Assembly (NCBI GenBank): GCA_051005135.1
Contig: JBPCJQ010000025.1
Location: 1-13,717 of the forward strand
DNA length: 13,717 nt
Reading direction: 5' to 3'
From: DATAQC01 sp051005135
GTDB lineage: Bacteria > Actinomycetota > Acidimicrobiia > Acidimicrobiales > AC-14
Made by a program: the position numbers and the translations under genes. The notes under the pieces are model-generated. The model did not search any database and was not told the origin of the DNA. It was given only the letters and a program-made list of their open reading frames with translations. This document shows, in pieces, positions 4,736 through 13,717 of the stretch. The stretch's first letter is position 1; every line of letters starts with the position of its first letter.

Positions 4736-6609
4736 CACCCAGTCCGGGCCGGTGGAAGGTGCAACGCCTCATAGGTCGCCCGGGCGACCGTCTCGGGCAA
4801 CCAGCTCAGTGCCAGGAGGTCGTCGGCCGACGCCGCCTTCACCGCCCGGATGCCACCCAGCTCGGCCAGGAGGCGGCGCTTGCGGGTGGGGCCCAGGCCG
4901 GCCACGTCGTCGAGCACGCTGGCGGTCATGCGCTTGGCCCGGAGCTGGCGGTGGTAAGAGACGGCGAAGCGGTGAGCCTCGTCGCGCACCCTCTGGAGCA
5001 GGTAGAGGGCCTCGGACTGGCGGGGGATACGGATGGGGTCGGCCAGCCCGGGCACGAACACCTCCTCGAAGCGCTTGGCCAAGGCGGCCAGCGAGATCTC
5101 GTCCTCCAGACCCAGCTCGGTCACCACCTCTGTGGCCACGCTCAGCTGGCCCTTGCCGCCGTCGACGAGCAACAGGTTGGGCTGGTAGGCGAAGCGGCGC
5201 CGGCGCTCGTCAGCGGGACGGTCGCGCTCGGCCAACAGGGCCTTGAGGCGACGGGTGAGCACCTCGCGCATTGCCGCGAAGTCGTCGTTGCCAGGGACCT
5301 CGCGGATACGGAACCGGCGGTAGTCGGCCTTCTTGGGCAGGCCGTCCTCCACCACCACCATGGAGCCCACGTAGTCGCTCCCCTGGATGTGGCTCATGTC
5401 GTAGCACTCGATGCGCAGCGGGGCCTGGGGCAGATCGAGGGCCTCCTGCAGGGCGTTTAGGGCCCGGGCCCGAGCGTTGTGGTCGGAGGCCCGCTTGAGC
5501 CGGTGACGGACGAGCTCCTCCTTGGCGTTCTGGGTGACGGTGGCCTGTAAGGCCCGCTTGTCGCCGCGCTGGGGCACCCGCACGACCACCTTGGTGCCTC
5601 GCAGCTCCGACAACCAGCGGTTGTAGAGGTCGGGGTCGTCGGGGTCGTCGGGAACCAGCACCTCGCGGGGGACGGACTCGGCGCCACCCTCAGCGTAGAG
5701 GCCCTCGATCACGTGGCCGACGAGTTGGGCAGGCGTGACGTCGTCCACCTTGTCGACCACATAGCCCTTGCGGCCCACCATGCGCCCCCGCCGCACGTAG
5801 AACACCTGCACGGCCGCCTCAAGGTCGTCCCCCGCAATCCCGATCACGTCGAGGTCCTCGGGTCGCTCGGTGACCATGGCCTGCTTCTCGATCGCCTTGC
5901 GCACCGTGGCCAGCCGGTCACGGAGGCGGGCGGCCCGCTCGAAGTCGAGGCTGTCGGCAGCTTCGTGCATCTGGCGCTCGAGGCGGTCGACCACGGGGGC
6001 GGTGTCGCCGTCGAGGAAGTCGATGAGGTCACACACCAGGCGGTCATAGGTGGCCTTGTCGATCTCGCCCACGCACGGCCCCGTGCACTTTTCGATGTGG
6101 AACAGCAGGCAGGGACGCCCCAGCTTGTGATGGCGCTCGAGCTTGTTGTCGGAGCAGGTGCGAATGGGAAAGGTGCGCAGCAGCAGGTCGAGCGTCTCCC
6201 GGATGGCGTAGGCATGGCCGTAGGGGCCGAAATAGCGGGTGCCCTTGCGCTTGCGGCCTCGCATGACCATGGCCCGGGGCCACTCGTCGCTCAGGGTGAC
6301 GGCCAGGAAAGGGTAGCTCTTGTCGTCGCGCAGGCGGATGTTGAACCGCGGCTGGTACTGCTTTATGAGGTTGTACTCCAGCATCAGGGCCTCGACGTCG
6401 TTGCGCACCTGGATCCATTCCACCGACTCCGCCGCCCCCACCATCTGGGCGGTGCGGGGGGGGAGCGTCGCCGGGTTGGCGAAGTAGTTGGACAGCCGGG
6501 AGCGCAACGACTTGGCCTTGCCCACGTAGATGACTCGACCCTCGCGGTCGCGGAACTGGTAGGACCCGGGTGCGTCGGGAATCGAGCCGGCCGGCGGACG
6601 CTGGAGCAT
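4735..6609 (-). CDS. uvrC: UvrC excinuclease subunit
   Basis: A full-length 624-residue UvrC, the nuclease that makes both incisions around a UvrB-marked DNA lesion. In order: GIY-YIG endonuclease (about 12-95; Tyr17, Tyr28-Val-Gly, Arg38, Glu78) for the 3' cut; four cysteines Cys152, 167, 175 and 179 matching the iron-sulfur ligands known in UvrC; a UVR motif for UvrB contact (about 208-242); an RNase H-like nuclease for the 5' cut (IECYDMSHIQGSDYVGS and LLLVDGGKGQL); and a C-terminal helix-hairpin-helix pair (DVAGLGPTRKRRLL and later). The ATG at 6609 is the only sensible start. It lacks a convincing Shine-Dalgarno, and a TACAAT -10 lies 7 nt before it. It appears to lead the unit uvrC-methyltransferase-glycosidase-galT. 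Confidence 0.97.
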   Translation of the reverse strand: MLQRPPAGSIPDAPGSYQFRDREGRVIYVGKAKSLRSRLSNYFANPATLPPRTAQMVGAAESVEWIQVRNDVEALMLEYNLIKQYQPRFNIRLRDDKSYPFLAVTLSDEWPRAMVMRGRKRKGTRYFGPYGHAYAIRETLDLLLRTFPIRTCSDNKLERHHKLGRPCLLFHIEKCTGPCVGEIDKATYDRLVCDLIDFLDGDTAPVVDRLERQMHEAADSLDFERAARLRDRLATVRKAIEKQAMVTERPEDLDVIGIAGDDLEAAVQVFYVRRGRMVGRKGYVVDKVDDVTPAQLVGHVIEGLYAEGGAESVPREVLVPDDPDDPDLYNRWLSELRGTKVVVRVPQRGDKRALQATVTQNAKEELVRHRLKRASDHNARARALNALQEALDLPQAPLRIECYDMSHIQGSDYVGSMVVVEDGLPKKADYRRFRIREVPGNDDFAAMREVLTRRLKALLAERDRPADERRRRFAYQPNLLLVDGGKGQLSVATEVVTELGLEDEISLAALAKRFEEVFVPGLADPIRIPRQSEALYLLQRVRDEAHRFAVSYHRQLRAKRMTASVLDDVAGLGPTRKRRLLAELGGIRAVKAASADDLLALSWLPETVARATYEALHLPPARTG

Positions 6610-6616
6610 CGTCCCT

Positions 6617-6646
6617 ATTGTACCCTGATGCTAAATACAGTATCAT
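6617..6646. promoter_or_regulatory. Face-to-face overlapping promoters of uvrC and the XRE gene
   Basis: Plus strand: TTGTAC (6618-6623), 17 bp, TATCAT (6641-6646), with expected initiation at about 6653, the XRE GTG start. Minus strand: TGATAC (6645-6640), 17 bp, TACAAT (6622-6617), with expected initiation at about 6610, next to the uvrC ATG. Each -35 sits on the other's -10, so polymerase can hardly bind both. An imperfect inverted repeat, TGATGCT / AGTATCA (6626-6632 and 6639-6645, 6 of 7 pairs), overlaps the elements and is a candidate operator for the XRE protein. Confidence 0.55.
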
Positions 6647-6652
6647 TGCCAT

Positions 6653-6982
6653 GTGGACGCAGCATCGCAGGTGAACCAGGCTCGCCGAGCTGCCGGTCTG
6701 TCGCAGCGGGAGTTGGCCAAGAGGTCGGGGGTTCCTCAGTCGGCCATCGCCCGAATCGAGCGGGGCCAGCAGGTCCCTCGTTCCGACACCCTGGCCAGGC
6801 TTCTCGGCGCCTGCAACTTCGAGCTACGACTGGCTCCCAAGCGAGGGGTCGACGTGGACCGCAGCCTGATCACCGAATGGCTCGAGCTCTCGCCCGCCGA
6901 GAGGGCCCGCGGATCGGCAGAGTACGGCCGAGTAGCGGCACAGCTGGGTGCCGCCCGTCGACTCGGCAAGGCCAGGTCGTGA
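6653..6982 (+). CDS. XRE-family HTH regulator, likely antitoxin/autorepressor
   Basis: A 109-residue protein with an N-terminal lambda-Cro-type helix-turn-helix (about 5-60): VNQARRAAGLSQRELAKRSG, then VPQSAIARIERGQQVP and TLARLLGA. The C-terminal 45 residues are charged and have no domain I recognise. The start is GTG at 6653; the ATG two bases earlier is out of frame. A promoter ends 6 nt upstream, so the transcript is probably leaderless. Its stop overlaps the start of the nucleotidyltransferase gene (GTGA), the arrangement of a regulator/antitoxin with its partner. It could repress the shared promoter and so affect uvrC as well; this is inference. Confidence 0.85.
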   Translation: MDAASQVNQARRAAGLSQRELAKRSGVPQSAIARIERGQQVPRSDTLARLLGACNFELRLAPKRGVDVDRSLITEWLELSPAERARGSAEYGRVAAQLGAARRLGKARS

Positions 6983-7491
6983 GCGAGCCGAGTTTCGACC
7001 CGCTTGGAGCCCTCAAGACGCTCAACGACCACGACGTCCGTTACGTGATGATCGGTGGCTACGCGAGCACGATCATCGGTGCACCGATCATCACCCGGGA
7101 TCTCGACATCTGCTATGAGCGCACCGCAACGAACATGGAGAAGCTCGCTGGAGCCCTTCGGCAGCTAGGAGCCAGGCTTCGCGTCGCCAAGGTCGACGAG
7201 GTATTGCCGTTCGTCCTCGACGCCAAGACCCTGGCAGCCGGTGATTCGTTTACCTTCTCGACCGACGTTGGACCTCTTGACATCCTTGGTACCCCGTCAG
7301 GAACCGGAGGGTTCCGGGACCTGGAGAGCCGTGCTAGCAGCTACGACCTCGGCGAGGGCCTGCTCGTGAACGTCGTCGACCTGGACGACCTCATCCGCAT
7401 GAAGGAGGCCACCGCCCGGCTCAAGGACGAGGCCCACCTCCACGTGCTCGCGGCGCTCAGAGAGGAACTAGACGGGCGAACGGGCGACTGA
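6979..7491 (+). CDS. Nucleotidyltransferase-fold protein, probable TA-type partner
   Basis: A 170-residue minimal nucleotidyltransferase-like protein. The fold's signature is clear: IGGYAS (25-30), Gly34, then TRDLDI (39-44) with Asp41 and Asp43 as metal ligands and Asp101 in GPLDIL as the third acid. The C-terminal DLDDLIRMKEATARLKD is typical of AbiEii/DUF6036-like stand-alone NTases found beside small HTH proteins. Such enzymes may modify tRNA or protein as toxins, or act as antitoxins in MNT/HEPN pairs; which applies here is unknown. GTG at 6979 overlaps the XRE stop and places the first helix correctly. Compared with its neighbours it uses more A/T-ending codons (TAT, GTA, ATT), hinting at later acquisition. 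Confidence 0.82.
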   Translation: MSEPSFDPLGALKTLNDHDVRYVMIGGYASTIIGAPIITRDLDICYERTATNMEKLAGALRQLGARLRVAKVDEVLPFVLDAKTLAAGDSFTFSTDVGPLDILGTPSGTGGFRDLESRASSYDLGEGLLVNVVDLDDLIRMKEATARLKDEAHLHVLAALREELDGRTGD

Positions 7492-7510
7492 CGACGTAGA
7501 CTCCGTCCCA

Positions 7511-7530
7511 CGCCGGCCTGGTACCCGGCG
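7511..7530. other. GC hairpin in the nadA upstream gap
   Basis: CGCCGG and CCGGCG (7511-7516, 7525-7530) form a 6-bp stem with an 8-nt loop, 20 nt after the nucleotidyltransferase stop. It may end the XRE cassette transcript or lie in the nadA leader. There is no T-tract. I see no known riboswitch and no convincing nadA promoter in the 127-nt gap. Confidence 0.3.
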
Positions 7531-7618
7531 ACCTATCAGCTCCGAGGCCGACATCTCCGCGTGAGGCGACCAGGCTGTCTCCGCCGGCCGACGTCGGGGC
7601 CCTACAGGGGGTTCTCAA

Positions 7619-8707
7619 ATGCGCATTCAGGCGACGCTCCCGGAGCGCTACGTCAAGGCCAGCCAGGAACAGCTCGCAGGATGGATCGCCACGGCCAAGG
7701 TCACGCTCGGCGACCGGCTGCTCGTCCTCGGCCACCACTACCAGCGCAACGAGGTCATGGCCTGGGCCGACGCTCGGGGCGATTCCTTCGGCCTTTCCCG
7801 CCTGGCCGCCGCCTCCGTCGCCGAGTACATCGTGTTCTGCGGCGTGCACTTCATGGCGGAGTCGGCCGACATCCTCACCGGTGACCACCAGCAGGTCGTG
7901 CTGCCCGACCTCAACGCGGGCTGCTCGATGGCCGACATGGCCGACCTCGACTCGGTGGAGGAGGCATGGGAGGACCTGGCCCCCGTCACCGACGTGAAGC
8001 GCATCGTGCCCATCACCTACATGAACTCGTCTGCCGCCCTCAAGGCGTTCGTGGGCCGTATGGGAGGTGCGGTCTGCACCTCGTCCAACGCCGGGGCGGT
8101 CGTGCGCTGGGCGCTGTCCCAGGGCGACAAGCTCTTGTTCTTCCCCGACCAGCACCTGGGGCGCAACACCGGCTTCCAGCTCGGCTACGGCGCCGCCGAT
8201 ATGCGGGTATGGAACCCGAGACGCGCCCTCGGCGGCCTCGAGGAGCGTGACGTGAAAGAGGCGGTGCTGCTGCTGTGGAAGGGCCATTGCTCGGTGCACC
8301 AGCGCTTCACCGTCGAGCAGGTGGACGCCTTCCGGGCCGCCCATCCGGGGGGGAAGGTGATCGTGCACCCCGAGTGCGCTCACGAGGTGGTGGAGCGCGC
8401 CGACCACGTGGGGTCCACCGACTCCATCATCGGCGCGGTCGATTCCGCTCCTGGCGGCTCGGTGCTCGGCGTCGGCACCGAGATCCACCTTGTCTCCAGG
8501 CTGGCGGCCGAGCACCCCGATCTCACGGTGGTGTCGCTCGACCCCATCGTGTGCCCTTGCTCCACAATGTTCCGGATTGACGCCGCCCATCTGGCCTGGG
8601 TGCTCGAGAACCTGGTCGAGGGCACGGTCGTCAACCGCATCACCGTCGATCCCCAGACCGCGGTCGACGCCCGGGTGGCACTGGAGCGCATGCTGGCCAT
8701 CACGTGA
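7619..8707 (+). CDS. nadA: Quinolinate synthase
   Basis: A 362-residue quinolinate synthase that condenses iminoaspartate with dihydroxyacetone phosphate in de novo NAD synthesis. The [4Fe-4S] ligands expected for the family are present: Cys102 (NAGCSM), Cys224 (KGHCSVH) and Cys312 or Cys314 (DPIVCPCSTM). Other conserved features are GHHYQRNEV (38-46), YMNSSA (134-139), TSSNA, FFPDQHLGRN and HPEC. The ATG at 7619 is preceded by AGGGGG with a 7-nt gap. Its usual partners nadB and nadC are not in the window, so iminoaspartate must come from elsewhere. It converges with uvrA, with only 16 nt between the stops. Confidence 0.97.
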   Translation: MRIQATLPERYVKASQEQLAGWIATAKVTLGDRLLVLGHHYQRNEVMAWADARGDSFGLSRLAAASVAEYIVFCGVHFMAESADILTGDHQQVVLPDLNAGCSMADMADLDSVEEAWEDLAPVTDVKRIVPITYMNSSAALKAFVGRMGGAVCTSSNAGAVVRWALSQGDKLLFFPDQHLGRNTGFQLGYGAADMRVWNPRRALGGLEERDVKEAVLLLWKGHCSVHQRFTVEQVDAFRAAHPGGKVIVHPECAHEVVERADHVGSTDSIIGAVDSAPGGSVLGVGTEIHLVSRLAAEHPDLTVVSLDPIVCPCSTMFRIDAAHLAWVLENLVEGTVVNRITVDPQTAVDARVALERMLAIT

Positions 8708-8712
8708 GGTGC

Positions 8713-8723
8713 GGCGTAGCCAG

Positions 8724-8731
<8 letters not shown>
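8713..8731. terminator. Short hairpin between convergent nadA and uvrA
   Basis: GGCGTAG pairs with CTA-g-CGCC (one bulged G) around a 4-nt loop, covering the space between the stops and the uvrA TAG itself. It is the only hairpin in the 16-nt gap. It may act in both directions but has no T-tract, so termination is uncertain. Confidence 0.3.
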
Positions 8732-11585
<2,854 letters not shown>

Positions 11586-11601
11586 CCTCTGAGGGTACCG
11601 C

Positions 11602-13623
11602 TCAGCCGACCTGTCGGAGCTCCCGTTTCAGGTCACCGATCTCGTCGCGCAGGCGGGCGGCGTACTCGAAGCGGAGGTCGGCGGCCGCGGTGTGCATCTC
11701 CTCCTCCAGCGTGCGGATCAGGCGCTCCAGCTCGTCGTGGGGCAGCTCGGCGAAGTCGCTGCGGGCCTTGTCACGCTTGCGCGACCGGCGATCGCGCCCC
11801 GGCGCCGGCGCCTTGCCGTCACCTTCGGGACGGAGGGTGGCGAGGATGTCGGTGACGGCCTTGCGGATGGTCTGGGGATCGATGCCGTGCTCGGCGTTGT
11901 AGGCCTCCTGCACTCCCCGCCGCCGGGTCGTCTCGGAGATGGCCCGCTGCATCGAGTCGGTCACCTTGTCGGCGTACATGACCACCTGGCCGTCGACATT
12001 GCGCGCGGCGCGCCCCATGGTTTGGATGAGCGATGTCTCCGAGCGCAGGAAGCCCTCCTTGTCGGCATCGAGGATGGCCACGAACGACACCTCGGGCAGG
12101 TCGAGCCCCTCCCGCAGCAGGTTGATGCCCACCAGCACGTCGAACTCGCCCAGGCGAAGGTCGCGAAGGATCTCGATGCGCTGAATGGTGTCGACCTCGC
12201 TGTGCAGGTATCGCACCCGCACGCCCAGCTCCAACAGGTAGTCGGTGAGGTCCTCGGCCATCTTCTTGGTGAGGGTGGTCACCAGCACCCTGTCGCCTCT
12301 TTCCACCCGGTCGGTGATCTGGGCCATGAGGTCGTCGATCTGGCCCTTGGTGGGCTTCACGACGACCTCGGGGTCGACCAGGCCGGTGGGGCGCACGATC
12401 TGCTCCACCACCTGGGTGGACTGGGCCACCTCGTAGTCCGCGGGCGTGGCCGAGAGGAAGACGCACTGGCCCACCCGCCCGTACCACTCGTCGAAGCGCA
12501 GCGGCCGGTTGTCGGCGGCCGAGGGGAGGCGAAACCCGTGGTCGACGAGGGTCTCCTTCCGGGAGCGGTCGCCCTCGTACTGGCCGTGCAGCTGGGGCAC
12601 GGTGACGTGGGACTCGTCGATGACGGTGAGGTAGTCCTCTGGGAAGAAGCTCAGCAGCGAATGAGGGGGCTCGCCTGGCCCGCGGCCGTCGATGTGGCGG
12701 GAGTAGTTCTCGATGCCCGAGCAGAAGCCGACCTCTTGCATCATCTCCAGGTCGTACTGGGTGCGCATGCGCAGGCGTTGGGCCTCCAGCAGCTTGCCCT
12801 CCTTCTCGAACCAACCGAGTCGCTGGCGAAGCTCGTCCTCGATGCCGGCGATGGCCCGCTTCATGTTCTCCTCGCCGGCCACGTAGTGGGTGGCGGGGAA
12901 CACCTCCAGCTCGTCGATGACGCCGAGGTGCTCGCCGGTGAGGGGGTCGACCCGGCTGATGCGCTCGACCTCGTCGCCGAACAGCTCGATGCGCACGCCC
13001 ATCTCGTCGTAGGCGGGGAAGACCTCGATGGTGTCTCCCCTCACCCGGAACTTGCCACGGACGAAGTTGAGGTCGTTGCGCTCGTACTGCATGTCGACCA
13101 GGCGGCCGATGATGGCCCGCTGGTCGGCCTGCTGGCCGGGACGCAGGTAGAGCACCTGCTTGGCGTACTGCTCGGGGGAGCCGAGGCCGTAGATGCACGA
13201 GACCGAGGCCACCACGATCACGTCCCTTCTCGCGAGCAGGGCTGAGGTGGTGGAGTGGCGCAGCCGGTCGATCTCGTCGTTGATCGAGCTGTCCTTTTCG
13301 ATGTAGGTGTCCGACGACGGGATGTAGGCCTCGGGCTGGTAGTAGTCGTAGTAGGAGACGAAGTACTCGACCCTGTTGTCGGGGAAGAACTCCCGAAACT
13401 CGTTGGCCAACTGGGCAGCCAGGGATTTGTTGGGCGCGATGACCAGGGTGGGCCGCTGGACCTTCTCGATGGTCCAGGCGATGGTGGCGCTCTTGCCGCT
13501 GCCGGTGATGCCAAGCAGGGTCTGGAACCGGTCGCCCCGCTCCACGCCCCGCGCCAGCGCTTCGACCGCCCGGGGCTGGTCACCAGCCGGCTCGAACGAG
13601 CTGACCACCTTGAAGGGAGGCAC
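11602..13623 (-). CDS. uvrB: UvrB excinuclease helicase subunit
   Basis: A complete 673-residue UvrB, which verifies damage and recruits UvrC. Walker A is GITGSGKSA at 38-46 (Lys44); the damage-probing hairpin is the YYDYYQPEAYIP region; the DEAD-like box is VIDESHVT; motif V-VI are NLLREGLDLPEV and QTMGRAARN. The C-terminal UVR domain (DELERLIRTLEEEM to AARLRDEI) contacts UvrC. GTG at 13623 is preferred because PPFKVVSSFEPAGDQP matches the family's first strand; another GTG at 13707 would add 28 unlikely residues. There is no well-spaced Shine-Dalgarno. TACCAT lies 7 nt upstream. Lys/Arg-rich residues (GRDRRSRKRDKAR) link helicase and UVR domain. It leads uvrB-uvrA. Confidence 0.96.
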   Translation of the reverse strand: MPPFKVVSSFEPAGDQPRAVEALARGVERGDRFQTLLGITGSGKSATIAWTIEKVQRPTLVIAPNKSLAAQLANEFREFFPDNRVEYFVSYYDYYQPEAYIPSSDTYIEKDSSINDEIDRLRHSTTSALLARRDVIVVASVSCIYGLGSPEQYAKQVLYLRPGQQADQRAIIGRLVDMQYERNDLNFVRGKFRVRGDTIEVFPAYDEMGVRIELFGDEVERISRVDPLTGEHLGVIDELEVFPATHYVAGEENMKRAIAGIEDELRQRLGWFEKEGKLLEAQRLRMRTQYDLEMMQEVGFCSGIENYSRHIDGRGPGEPPHSLLSFFPEDYLTVIDESHVTVPQLHGQYEGDRSRKETLVDHGFRLPSAADNRPLRFDEWYGRVGQCVFLSATPADYEVAQSTQVVEQIVRPTGLVDPEVVVKPTKGQIDDLMAQITDRVERGDRVLVTTLTKKMAEDLTDYLLELGVRVRYLHSEVDTIQRIEILRDLRLGEFDVLVGINLLREGLDLPEVSFVAILDADKEGFLRSETSLIQTMGRAARNVDGQVVMYADKVTDSMQRAISETTRRRGVQEAYNAEHGIDPQTIRKAVTDILATLRPEGDGKAPAPGRDRRSRKRDKARSDFAELPHDELERLIRTLEEEMHTAAADLRFEYAARLRDEIGDLKRELRQVG

Positions 13624-13630
13624 GCCCTCG

Positions 13631-13648
13631 ATGGTACCGGCGCGCCGG
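13631..13648 (-). promoter_or_regulatory. Candidate uvrB promoter with 12-bp palindrome
   Basis: TACCAT (13636-13631) is a -10-like hexamer 7 nt before the uvrB GTG. Directly upstream is a perfect 12-bp palindrome, CCGGCGCGCCGG (13637-13648), which could bind a repressor or form a hairpin. No clear -35 is at 17 bp (TTGTCG is only 12 bp away), so the promoter call is weak. No mycobacterial-type LexA box is seen. Confidence 0.35.
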
Positions 13649-13717
13649 CGACAACCCCCCGCCGTTCTGGTCCGGGTTTGCCCCCCCCCTGCTAGGTCAA
13701 ACCCCACCCAAAAAGGG
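13649..13717. other. Low-complexity region upstream of uvrB
   Basis: This stretch to the window end holds C- and A-runs, including nine C at 13681-13689 and five A near 13711. I see no gene or convincing promoter in it. Homopolymers here make sequence errors possible. Confidence 0.5.

Noticed and set aside
5713..6978. Upstream part of a long plus-strand frame that ends in the nucleotidyltransferase
   Set aside because: It runs antisense to uvrC and through the XRE gene in another frame; the real start is the GTG at 6979.
7511..7538. GGTACCCGG followed by TATCA upstream of nadA, resembling the csoR promoter
   Set aside because: The spacing differs by one base, the second half of the dyad is missing and no -35 is seen; probably chance.
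13590..13610. TCGAAC near the uvrB 5' end as a LexA box
   Set aside because: It lies inside the coding sequence and lacks the matching GTTCGA half; no SOS box was seen upstream of uvrB, uvrA or uvrC.

Overview
The window is GC-rich with strong G/C preference at third codon positions, several GTG starts and dense packing on the minus strand. The CsoR N-terminus (MRGYTM-KKDEYGQRLRR), the PIN/AbrB VapBC pair and the style of UvrABC point to an actinobacterium, perhaps of the Acidimicrobiia type. That placement is from protein flavour, not from a marker-gene comparison. The low-complexity ends (C-rich 11-bp repeats at the left, a nine-C run at the right) suggest a contig from a draft or metagenome assembly.

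Left block (1-1000), metal sensing. A plus-strand CsoR-family repressor gene converges on a minus-strand pair: a MerR-family metal regulator whose stop codon overlaps the start (ATGA) of a 37-residue protein with two C-x-C-G-C-G-S knuckles. The MerR promoter has the textbook 20-bp spacer filled by a perfect palindrome. The csoR promoter also has a palindrome between -35 and -10. A GC-rich inverted repeat separates the convergent units.

Next block (1000-6609), minus strand. Transcription appears to run uvrC, class I methyltransferase, GH-A-type glycoside hydrolase, galT, then vapB and vapC. Spacings are -1 to +27 nt, so these read like one transcription unit led by uvrC. The glycosidase has no ordinary start codon in the right frame, which suggests a frameshift or an unusual start. 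vapBC has its own candidate operator repeats.

Middle (6609-8707), plus strand. A two-gene XRE-regulator/nucleotidyltransferase cassette of toxin-antitoxin type is divergent from uvrC. The two promoters lie face to face on the same ~30 bp. It is followed by nadA (quinolinate synthase, NAD biosynthesis).

Right block (8724-13623), minus strand. uvrB and uvrA lie 16 nt apart, so with uvrC the whole UvrABC nucleotide-excision-repair machine is encoded within about 9 kb, interrupted by nadA and the XRE cassette.

Themes: metal homeostasis, nucleotide excision repair, two toxin-antitoxin-like modules, galactose metabolism and NAD synthesis. The most interesting parts are the MerR/mini-metallothionein cassette, the shared uvrC/XRE promoter, and a recurring start geometry (-10-like hexamer 6-7 nt before the start codon, no Shine-Dalgarno) that suggests leaderless mRNAs.
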